The translations under genes were made by a program, and so were the position numbers. A stretch of 18,624 nt of DNA from Burkholderiaceae bacterium. GTDB lineage: Bacteria; Pseudomonadota; Gammaproteobacteria; Burkholderiales; Burkholderiaceae. Where the stretch lies: positions 1 to 18,624 of the forward strand of contig JAGOCV010000044.1 of assembly GCA_017998575.1 (NCBI GenBank), read 5' to 3'. A model generated the notes under the pieces. The model did not search any database, was not told the origin of the DNA, and was given only the letters and a program-made list of their open reading frames with translations. This document shows, piece by piece, positions 7,803-13,923 of this stretch (position 1 is its first letter; each line of letters starts with the position of its first letter).

Positions 7803-8285
7803 TCAGCCCGAGTCCTTCAGGGCCTCGCCCGTCTCCACCATGCGATTCAGGTAACCGAGCAGCGCCTGCCACTCGGACTTGCTGAAACCGGCCAGGTGCT
7901 GGTTCATCACGTCGGCCAGCACCTCGGGCACATGCTCCATGGCGGCCTTGCCCTCGGGCGTGAGTTCCACCACCACCACACGCCGGTCTTCGGTGGAGCG
8001 CACGCGCGTGCACAGGCCCTTCTTCTCCAGGCGGTCGAGCAGCCGTGTCATGGCGCCGGCGTCGATCTGCGACCAGCGCGCCAGCTCGGCCACCGTGGCC
8101 GTGCCCTGCATGCGCAGCTTCATCAGCGGCCCCCACTGCGCCGTGGTGAGGTCGTGCATGCACAGGCGCTTGTCGGCCTGGGAGACGATGGACATCATCA
8201 CGCGCTTCATGAGGTAACCCACGCTCTGGCTGGGCGTGAAGTTGTGACCGTCGTAGAACGTGGCAGGTGGATGGGTGCGAGGCAT
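7803..8285 (-). CDS. MarR-family transcriptional regulator of the efflux operon (EmrR-like)
   Basis: A 160-residue dimeric winged-helix repressor. The N-terminal dimerisation helices contain VGYLMKRVMMSIVSQAD and TTAQWGPLMKL. The winged helix spans about residues 62-110: TVAELARWSQIDAGAMTRLLDRLEKKGL, then the wing RSTEDRRVVVVELTPEGK with the conserved D100-R101-R102. MarR regulators usually release DNA when they bind a phenolic or lipophilic ligand. Being first in a four-gene efflux locus, it most likely represses itself and the pump. ATG 8285 is preferred to an ATG at 8300, which lies inside the candidate operator; neither has a Shine-Dalgarno, so the mRNA may be leaderless. Confidence 0.94.
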   Translation of the reverse strand: MPRTHPPATFYDGHNFTPSQSVGYLMKRVMMSIVSQADKRLCMHDLTTAQWGPLMKLRMQGTATVAELARWSQIDAGAMTRLLDRLEKKGLCTRVRSTEDRRVVVVELTPEGKAAMEHVPEVLADVMNQHLAGFSKSEWQALLGYLNRMVETGEALKDSG

Positions 8286-8291
8286 GTCGCG

Positions 8292-8320
8292 AATATACAT
8301 GCCTAGGCAATATTTGTCTC
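8292..8320 (-). promoter_or_regulatory. Candidate marR promoter with MarR operator in its spacer
   Basis: On the minus strand, GAGACA (8315-8320) and TATATT (8292-8297) are spaced 17 bp as -35 and -10 elements. The palindromic 12-mer ATGCCTAGGCAA (plus strand, 8299-8310), similar to the site at 7744-7755, fills the spacer, as expected for autorepression. A TTGACG at 8323-8328 is an alternative -35, but with a poor -10. Transcription from the first pair would begin at or next to the ATG at 8285. Confidence 0.5.
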
Positions 8321-8364
8321 GGCGTCAAAAATGCCCGCGAGCGCAAAAGGGCCAACCCAAGGGC

Positions 8365-8396
8365 CCAAAAAACAAAAGGCCCGCAGTGCGGGCCTT
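8365..8396 (-). terminator. Rho-independent terminator of the small basic-protein gene
   Basis: A perfect 9-bp stem, AAGGCCCGC/GCGGGCCTT (8376-8384 with 8388-8396), has a three-base loop. Read on the minus strand it is followed by TTGTTTTTT (8375-8367). It lies 28 bases past the stop codon at 8424 and separates that gene from the downstream marR promoter. There is no T-tract on the plus strand, so it acts in one direction. Confidence 0.88.
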
Positions 8397-8423
8397 GTGG
8401 CAGAGGGTTCTGACCGGAAAGGA

Positions 8424-8594
8424 TCAGCCGCCCTTCTTCGAGCGCTTGCCCGGGTTCTTCTTGCTGCGCGTGGCCACGCCACGCTCCAGGCTCACGCGCT
8501 GGCCGCGGCCGGGCGTTTGCAGGGTGACGCCAGCGACGGGCTTCGGACGGGGAGTGGCTTTGCGGTCGGCTTCGGTGACGATTTTGTTGCCCAT
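8424..8594 (-). CDS. Small, strongly basic protein of unknown function (56 aa)
   Basis: A 56-residue reading frame beginning MGNKIVTEADRKA and ending RSKKNPGKRSKKGG. The C terminus is dominated by Lys, Arg, Gly and Ser, as in nucleic-acid-binding tails, but no domain is recognisable. The call as a real gene rests on AGGAA six bases before the ATG at 8594, on the intrinsic terminator 28 bases after the stop, and on its being a self-contained unit between divergent and downstream neighbours. The same frame extends upstream to 8759 without support. No membrane segment or signal peptide is seen. I do not recognise the family; a DNA- or RNA-binding role would be inference from charge only. Confidence 0.7.
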   Translation of the reverse strand: MGNKIVTEADRKATPRPKPVAGVTLQTPGRGQRVSLERGVATRSKKNPGKRSKKGG

Positions 8595-8758
8595 GGCTGG
8601 TTCCTGAGAGAGATTGCAAAAGCCGCTATTAGGCCATAGACAAGGCCCCCTCTCCCAGGCACCCGATCCGAGCTCCGGGCAGCGGGCCCGGCCGCCCTCG
8701 CCAATACCCCATGGCCTTAGTCGGTTTTTCCAGACAAAGCCGGGCAACAGCCCTAGCA

Positions 8759-8797
8759 TTGATTCCGTAATGAATCAACGTTTCATATACAAAACGT
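8759..8797. promoter_or_regulatory. Two adjacent 20-bp inverted repeats upstream of the catabolic operon (candidate operators)
   Basis: TTGATTC-N6-GAATCAA (8759-8778) and ACGTTT-N8-AAACGT (8778-8797) are both perfect inverted repeats. Their centres are 19 bp apart and they end 22 bases before the ATG at 8820. The second contains TTTCATATACAAA, similar to palindromic sites of the TTTC-N-GAAA kind reported for some IclR regulators. The operon encodes an IclR protein, which is the natural candidate ligand. The AT-rich stretch also offers weak promoter hexamers, but I cannot fix a promoter confidently. Confidence 0.5.
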
Positions 8798-8819
8798 CCA
8801 TCACCACCCGCAGGCTCCC

Positions 8820-9656
8820 ATGAACGACGCACTTCACGGCACCCGCGCAAGCACCCCGGCCACCGGCAGCTTGCATCCCGCGATCGAATTCATCGGGGTG
8901 GACAAGCGATTCCCTGGGCGGGGCAAGAACCCGGAAGTGATCGCCGCGCGCAACGTGACGCTGTCCATCCAGCCCGGCGAGGTGGTGTCGCTGATCGGCC
9001 CCTCGGGCTGCGGCAAGAGCACCTTGCTCAACATGGGCTCGGGCCTGGCCAAGGCCTCGGCCGGCACCGTCAAGGTCAACGGCGAAGTCGTCACCGGCCC
9101 CAACAAGCACGTCGCCTTCATGCTGCAGAAAGACCTGCTCATGCCCTGGCGCACGATCTCGCAGAACGTCGAGTTCGGCCTGGAGCTGCGCGGTGTGCGC
9201 GCCGCCGACCGCGCCGCCATCTCCGAGAAGCTGCTGGCCCAGTGCCACCTCAAGGGCTTCGGCAACAGCTACCCGCACCAGCTCTCCGGCGGCATGCGCC
9301 AGCGCGCCGCCATGGCCCGCACGCTCGCGGTCGACCCCATCGTGCTGCTGATGGACGAGCCTTTCTCCGCCCTCGACGCGCAGACCAAGATGATCCTGCA
9401 GCAGGACCTGGCGCGCACCGTGGCCGAGCACAAGAAGACCGTGCTGTTCATCACCCACGATCTGGCCGAGGCCGTCGCGCTGTCCGACCGCATCCTGGTG
9501 ATGAGCGAGCGCCCCGGCACCATCGTCGAAGAGATCGTGGTCGACATCCCCGGCCGCGACAACCCGATGGCGCGCCGCAAGCACCCCGCCGTGGGCGACT
9601 ACGTCTCGCGCCTGATGGACCTGCTCAAGCTCGACGCGCAGACCGACGTGCACTGA
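8820..9656 (+). CDS. ABC transporter ATP-binding protein, NitT/TauT (SsuB/TauB-like) family
   Basis: A 278-residue cytoplasmic ATPase that powers import through the permease encoded two genes downstream. All nucleotide-binding motifs are intact: Walker A GPSGCGKST at residues 60-68, Q-loop Q103 in MLQKDLLMPW, signature LSGGMRQR at 155-162, Walker B VLLMDE at 175-180, D-loop SALD and switch histidine H213 in FITHDLAEA. The MPW after the Q-loop and the overall pattern are typical of the SsuB/TauB/NrtD group, which serves sulfonates, nitrate, cyanate, thiamine precursors and aromatic acids. About 20 variable residues precede the domain. It is the first gene of the operon, with only a weak AGG before the ATG. 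Confidence 0.95.
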   Translation: MNDALHGTRASTPATGSLHPAIEFIGVDKRFPGRGKNPEVIAARNVTLSIQPGEVVSLIGPSGCGKSTLLNMGSGLAKASAGTVKVNGEVVTGPNKHVAFMLQKDLLMPWRTISQNVEFGLELRGVRAADRAAISEKLLAQCHLKGFGNSYPHQLSGGMRQRAAMARTLAVDPIVLLMDEPFSALDAQTKMILQQDLARTVAEHKKTVLFITHDLAEAVALSDRILVMSERPGTIVEEIVVDIPGRDNPMARRKHPAVGDYVSRLMDLLKLDAQTDVH

Positions 9657-9702
9657 ATCCCGCTTTCCTTTTTCCATCCACCCACCTGCCCCTGGAGTTG
9701 CC

Positions 9703-10704
9703 ATGAAGATGACCCGCGCTTTCAACGGAACCCGCCGTGCCTGCCTGAGCCTGCTCGCCGCTGCGGCGCTGGCGTCGCCCCTGGCGGCCCATGCCCAGCT
9801 GCAGGAAATCACCTACCTGCTGCCCGCCCCGGGCACGCTGCCGGCCTTCGGCCCCTGGATGCTGGCGCAGGCCAAGGGCTATTACGAACAGGAAGGCCTC
9901 AAGGTCAACTTCGTCACCGCCCGCGGCGGCGTGGACGTGGCCAAGCAGATTGGTGCCGGCAACGCCGTCATCGGTGGCGCCATCGGCGACACCCCCATCA
10001 TCGCCCGCGCCCAGGGTATTCCTGTCAAGGCCGTGGCCGTGCTCGGCGCCGGCTCCCTGACCCAGCTCGTGAGCCACAAGGACGAGAAGATCGAGAGCCC
10101 GCGCGAACTCAAGGGCAAGACCGTCACCGTCCTGGCCTACACCGACACCACCTACTACGCCCTGCTCGGCATGCTCAGCAAGGTCGGCCTGACCAAGAAC
10201 GACGTCAACATCCAGGCCGCCGGCCCGGCCGGTGTGTGGCAGCAGTTCGCCGCCAAGAAGGCCACGGCCATGGCCGGCGTGCCCGACTGGACGGTGAGCG
10301 CGATGGAAGCCGGCGCGCAGGTCGACATCCTGCCGGCCGACATCTACTTCAAGAGCATGGCCCAGGCCATCCTGGCCTCCGACGAGACCATCGCCAGGAA
10401 CCCGCAGCTGATCCAGAAGCTGGTGCGCGCCACGCTCAAGGGCATGAAGGACATCATGGCCGACCCCAAGGCCGCCACCACCGCCTACGTGGCGCACGTG
10501 CCGGTGCACAAGGGCAAGGAAGCCAGCATCCTGAAGGCCTTCGAGCTGTTCAACAAATACGTCTACGCCGCCCAGAAGGTGCCCGGCACGATGGACGAAG
10601 CCCGCCTGGCCGAGCTGCAGAAGTTCTACGTCACCAACGGCGTGGTGCCGAAAGAGACCCCGGTCAAGGAGCTCTACACCAACCAGTTCGTGACGGCCAA
10701 GTAA
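9703..10704 (+). CDS. ABC transporter periplasmic substrate-binding protein, NMT1/SsuA-like
   Basis: A 333-residue periplasmic receptor. It has a classical signal peptide (positive RR at 11-12, hydrophobic LLAAAALASPLA) with probable cleavage after AHA at residue 31. The mature start QLQEITYLLPAPGTLPAFGP and the following AQAKGYYEQEGLKVNFV are typical of the NMT1/SsuA type II binding fold; the phrase GLKV followed by a hydrophobic strand and RGG is a family hallmark. GGAG five to six bases before the ATG supports the start. It lies 46 bases after the ATPase gene and 37 bases before the permease gene. Ligand specificity cannot be read from sequence; this family binds sulfonates, nitrate, aromatic acids and vitamin precursors. 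Confidence 0.94.
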   Translation: MKMTRAFNGTRRACLSLLAAAALASPLAAHAQLQEITYLLPAPGTLPAFGPWMLAQAKGYYEQEGLKVNFVTARGGVDVAKQIGAGNAVIGGAIGDTPIIARAQGIPVKAVAVLGAGSLTQLVSHKDEKIESPRELKGKTVTVLAYTDTTYYALLGMLSKVGLTKNDVNIQAAGPAGVWQQFAAKKATAMAGVPDWTVSAMEAGAQVDILPADIYFKSMAQAILASDETIARNPQLIQKLVRATLKGMKDIMADPKAATTAYVAHVPVHKGKEASILKAFELFNKYVYAAQKVPGTMDEARLAELQKFYVTNGVVPKETPVKELYTNQFVTAK

Positions 10705-10741
10705 GCCGCGCCCTTCCCTTCCCGCCTTCGAGAGTCACGAC

Positions 10742-11527
10742 ATGAAAGACGTACTGCAGCGCTACAGCACAGCGCTCTGGAGCCTGCTGGTTCTGGTGCT
10801 GTTCATGGGCATCTGGGAATATGTTCCCGGCGCCCTGGGCGTGCCCGAATTCGTGCTGCCGCCGTTCTCGCGGGTGTGGGAAGAGGCGGTGCGCATCTGG
10901 GGCAGCGAGCGCCTGCTCTGGCACGCCGGCATCACCGGTCTGGAAGTCGTGATCGGCTTCATCCTGGGCTCGCTGCTGGGCGCGCTGATCGGCTACGCCC
11001 TGGGCCTCTCGCCCAAGGTGGAAGCCGTGCTCTCGCCCTACCTGCTGGCGCTGCAGATCGCGCCCAAGGTGGCGTTCGCGCCGCTGTTCGTGATGTGGCT
11101 GGGCTACACCATGTACCCCAAGATCCTGGTCGCGGTCCTGATCGTGTTCTTCCCGGTGCTCATCAACGTGCTCTCGGCCATGCGCACCATGGACCACGAC
11201 CTCATCAACCTCGCGCGCTCGTTCTCCGCCACCCGGCTGCAGGTGTTCCGCATGGTCGAGTTCCCGACCACGCTGCCGCCCCTGTTCTCGGGCCTGCGCA
11301 TCGCCAGCACACTCGCCGTCATCGGCGTGGTGGTCGGCGAACTCGTGGGCGGCAACATGGGCCTGGGCTACATGCTGGTGTTCTTCGAAGGCCAGGGCAA
11401 CACCGCCGGGGTGTTCGTGGTCATCGGTGCGCTCACCGTGATCGGCATCGTGGCCTATTACGCCGTGGTGATCGCCGAGAAACGTGTCCTCCACTACCTG
11501 CCCAGCGCCGAGCGGCGCGTGGCTTGA
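10742..11527 (+). CDS. ABC transporter permease, NitT/TauT (SsuC/TauC-like) family
   Basis: A 261-residue inner-membrane permease with about six transmembrane segments, the first at residues 12-27 (LWSLLVLVLFMGIWEY). The typical N-terminal phrase LPPFSRVWEEAV follows. The EAA-type cytoplasmic loop that docks the ATPase reads NLARSFSATRLQVFRMVEFPTTLPPLFSGLRIA. The segment LQIAPKVAFAPLFVMWLGYTMYPKILV is a further hallmark of the family. With the two upstream genes it forms a complete binding-protein-dependent importer. The stop TGA at 11525-11527 is followed four bases later by repeat copy B, which separates the importer genes from the enzyme genes of the same operon. Confidence 0.95.
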   Translation: MKDVLQRYSTALWSLLVLVLFMGIWEYVPGALGVPEFVLPPFSRVWEEAVRIWGSERLLWHAGITGLEVVIGFILGSLLGALIGYALGLSPKVEAVLSPYLLALQIAPKVAFAPLFVMWLGYTMYPKILVAVLIVFFPVLINVLSAMRTMDHDLINLARSFSATRLQVFRMVEFPTTLPPLFSGLRIASTLAVIGVVVGELVGGNMGLGYMLVFFEGQGNTAGVFVVIGALTVIGIVAYYAVVIAEKRVLHYLPSAERRVA

Positions 11528-11531
11528 TATG

Positions 11532-11635
11532 AACACCCCCCTGCGCCGCTGCGCGGCTTCCCCCCTCTCTGGCGCGCCTTCGGCGCTGGGAGGGGGGACG
11601 GCATCTCGGGCCGGCGGAGCCGGACCCTTGATGCC
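11532..11635 (+). repeat. Structured intergenic repeat, copy B (104 bp)
   Basis: This is the second copy of the element at 3219-3322, with 99 of 104 identical bases in inverted orientation. Relative to transcription of the preceding gene it has the same polarity as copy A and begins four bases after the permease stop. Stems are at 11545-11549 with 11553-11557, 11560-11567 with 11590-11597, and 11608-11615 with 11619-11627. All five differences from copy A lie outside the main stems. Here it sits inside an apparent operon, before the short-chain dehydrogenase gene, so it could act as an attenuator, a processing or stability element, or simply be an inserted palindrome. Confidence 0.9.
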
Positions 11636-11685
11636 TCTGGGGATGTTGTGTCGTGCGACACGCCTTGAAAACTGAGATCCACACC

Positions 11686-12441
11686 ATGAGCCACAACGAA
11701 ATCCAGCTCACCGGTCGCCGCGTGCTCGTGACCGGCGCCGCCCGCGGCCTGGGCGCTAGCTTCGCGCAATCGCTGGTGCAGGCCGGCGCGCGCGTCGTCA
11801 TCAGCGACGTGCTGCACGAGGCCGGGCGACAGCTCGCTCAGGACCTCGGCCCGAACGCCCATTACGTGCCGCTGGACCTGCTCGACGCGGCCAGCGTGCG
11901 CGCCGGGGTGGACGCTGCCGTGCAGTGGCTGGGCGGCCTCGACGGCCTGATCAACAACGCGGCCATCACCAACTCCGGTGGCAAGGGCATGGGCGAGCTC
12001 AGCCCCGAGACCTGGGACCTGGTGATGGATGTGAACGTGCGCGGCACCTGGCTCGTCACCACCGCCGCGCGCCCCCACCTGTCCGCAGCCGGTGGCGGCC
12101 GCGTGGTCAACATCGCCTCCGACACCGCGCTCTGGGGCGCGCCCCGCCTGCTGGCCTACGTGGCCAGCAAGGGCGCGGTGATCGCCATGACCCGGTCGCT
12201 GGCACGCGAAATGGGCGAGGACGGCACCACCGTCAACGCCATCGCCCCCGGCCTCACGCTGGTGGAAGCCACCGCCTATGTGCCACAGGAGCGGCACGAG
12301 CACTACCTCAAGGGCCGCGCGATCCAGCGCCCCCAGATTCCCGAAGACGTCAACGCCGCCGCCCTGTTCCTGCTGACACAGGCCAGCGGCTTCATTACCG
12401 GTCAGCTGCTGCCCGTCAACGGCGGCTTCACGATGAACTGA
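11686..12441 (+). CDS. Short-chain dehydrogenase/reductase (SDR family, classical)
   Basis: A 251-residue NAD(P)-dependent oxidoreductase acting on an alcohol or ketone. The cofactor glycine motif TGAARGLG is at residues 16-23 and NNAA at 90-93. The full catalytic tetrad is present: N117, S145, Y158 and K162 (YVASK). D41 at the end of the second beta-strand (VVISDV) favours NAD(H) over NADP(H). The C terminus GQLLPVNGGFTMN is typical of the class. ATG 11686 is chosen over a GTG at 11653, because the upstream stretch continues the intergenic leader and the family begins near MSHNEIQLTGRRVLVTG; the Shine-Dalgarno is weak. First enzyme gene after the importer; substrate unknown. Confidence 0.94.
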   Translation: MSHNEIQLTGRRVLVTGAARGLGASFAQSLVQAGARVVISDVLHEAGRQLAQDLGPNAHYVPLDLLDAASVRAGVDAAVQWLGGLDGLINNAAITNSGGKGMGELSPETWDLVMDVNVRGTWLVTTAARPHLSAAGGGRVVNIASDTALWGAPRLLAYVASKGAVIAMTRSLAREMGEDGTTVNAIAPGLTLVEATAYVPQERHEHYLKGRAIQRPQIPEDVNAAALFLLTQASGFITGQLLPVNGGFTMN

Positions 12442-12455
12442 AAAGGAGAAAACTG

Positions 12456-13064
12456 ATGAGCACCGCCACCATCGACAAACCCACCGCCGCGGCCAACGCG
12501 CCCGTGTTCAACGAACGCGGCCTGATGGACGCCAACATCCCGCCCGAAGCCGAGACCCAGCGCGGCATGATGCGCCAGGAAGGCCAGAGCTTTGCGCAGT
12601 GGATGGAAACCCGCGTGGCGCGCAAGAGCACGCGCAGCTACGACTGGGACGCGCTGAAGTTCCAGGCCGACTACGACCCCAAGTACCGCCGTGCGCAAAT
12701 GCGCTACGTGGGCACCGGCGGCACCGGCGTGAACAAGGACACCAACACCGTGCCCGCCGCGCACTTCACCTTCTCCACCATGGTGATCCCGGCCGGCAAC
12801 ATCGGCCCCTCGCACATCCACTACGACGTGGAAGAAATCTTCTTCGTCATGCGCGGTGCCATGAAGGTGGTCTGCGAGAAGGACGGCGAGCGCTGGGAAA
12901 CCATCGTCGGCGAGCGCGACCTGATCTCGGTGCCGCCCGGCGTGTACCGCGAAGAGCACAACGTGGGCGACGAAGACGCACTGATGTGCGTGATGCTGGG
13001 CTCTCCCAAGCCCATCACCCCGACCTACCCGCCCGACAGCCCCCTCGCAAAAATCAAGCGTTGA
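12456..13064 (+). CDS. Cupin-domain protein with N-terminal extension
   Basis: A 202-residue protein with one beta-barrel cupin domain in its C-terminal half. The first cupin motif fits G-X5-H-X-H-X4-E-X6-G exactly: G114, H120, H122, E127 and G134. The second motif (from G152, through P160-P161-G162 to H168-N169) has a slightly longer gap before its histidine. H120, H122, E127 and H168 are therefore probable metal ligands. Residues 1-110 match no domain I recognise. AAGGAG (12443-12448) seven bases before the ATG gives a strong start. It lies 14 bases after the dehydrogenase gene. Metal cupins can be dioxygenases, decarboxylases, isomerases or sugar-acid enzymes; which reaction this one performs is open. 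Confidence 0.9.
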   Translation: MSTATIDKPTAAANAPVFNERGLMDANIPPEAETQRGMMRQEGQSFAQWMETRVARKSTRSYDWDALKFQADYDPKYRRAQMRYVGTGGTGVNKDTNTVPAAHFTFSTMVIPAGNIGPSHIHYDVEEIFFVMRGAMKVVCEKDGERWETIVGERDLISVPPGVYREEHNVGDEDALMCVMLGSPKPITPTYPPDSPLAKIKR

Positions 13065-13084
13065 TCGCTGTCACGCCCGCTGCC

Positions 13085-13909
13085 ATGACGCCTCTTCAAG
13101 CCCTCGCCTCCCACCCGCTGCGCCGCATTGCGTTGGCGGATGGCGCTCGCCTGTCGTACCGCGAAGCCGGCACGGCTTCGGCGGTCACGCATGTGCTGCT
13201 GCACGGCATCGGCTCGGCCTCGGGCAGCTGGGTGCGCCAGCTCGACGCTGCAGCGGGCCAGCCCGTGCGCGTGCTGGCCTGGGATGCCCCCGGCTACGGC
13301 ACCAGCGACCCGGTGCAGGCCGACTGGCCGCGCGCCGACGACTACGCCGAGCGCCTCTGGGCCTGGCTGGATGCGCTGGGCGTGCAGACGCCCATCACGC
13401 TGGTCGGCCATTCGCTGGGCGCGCTGATGGCCGGGCGGGCCGCCTTGCGGGCGCCTGCGCGCGTGCAGCGCCTGGTGCTGCTCTCGCCTGCCGGTGGCTA
13501 CGGCAACGCCGACCCCGCCGTGCGCGAGCAGAAGCTGCGCGACCGGCTGGCCACGCTGGAACGGCTGGGCCCCAAGGGCATGGCCGAAGCGCGCGGCGCG
13601 GCCATGCTTTCGCCCGGCGCGGCACCCGAGCTGGTCGAGGCCGTGCGCGACAGCATGTCGCAGGTGATCCCGGCGGGCTACACGCAGGCCGCGCGCCTGC
13701 TCGCCCACGGCACCCTGGCGGCCGACCTGAAGCAGCTGCGCCTGCCGGTGGCGGTGGCCAGCGGCAGCGCCGATGGCATCACCACGCCGGCGTCCTGCCA
13801 GGCCGTGGCCCAGGCCGCCGGCGTGGCATGGAATGATCTCGGTTCTGCGGGCCACGCGTGCCCGCTGGAAGCGCCCGGCGCGGTCAACGCCCTGCTGGGT
13901 CTCAACTGA
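13085..13909 (+). CDS. Alpha/beta-fold hydrolase
   Basis: A 274-residue hydrolase of the alpha/beta-fold type. The oxyanion-hole motif LLHGIGSASGSW lies at residues 38-49, the nucleophile elbow GHSLG has S110, and the probable acid and base are D230 (GSADGITTP) and H257 (SAGHACPLEAP), giving a complete Ser-Asp-His triad. AWDAPGYGTSD is the usual strand-4 motif. The family includes esterases, C-C bond hydrolases of ring-cleavage pathways and lactonases, and the sequence does not decide among them. The ATG at 13085 is taken as the start; a TTG at 13061, overlapping the cupin stop codon, is in frame and possible. No strong Shine-Dalgarno precedes either, so coupling to cupin translation is likely. 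Confidence 0.92.
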   Translation: MTPLQALASHPLRRIALADGARLSYREAGTASAVTHVLLHGIGSASGSWVRQLDAAAGQPVRVLAWDAPGYGTSDPVQADWPRADDYAERLWAWLDALGVQTPITLVGHSLGALMAGRAALRAPARVQRLVLLSPAGGYGNADPAVREQKLRDRLATLERLGPKGMAEARGAAMLSPGAAPELVEAVRDSMSQVIPAGYTQAARLLAHGTLAADLKQLRLPVAVASGSADGITTPASCQAVAQAAGVAWNDLGSAGHACPLEAPGAVNALLGLN

Positions 13910-13923
13910 ACGAGGAGAAGACC

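Noticed and set aside
9625..11536. Long minus-strand frames opposite the ABC transporter genes
   Set aside because: They are low-complexity, His/Gly-rich translations of the antisense strand, whereas the plus strand encodes canonical transporter proteins with intact motifs.
13061..13084. TTG at 13061 as the start of the alpha/beta hydrolase gene
   Set aside because: There is no Shine-Dalgarno and the extra eight residues show no family match. ATG 13085 is the simpler choice, though coupling to the cupin stop is conceivable.
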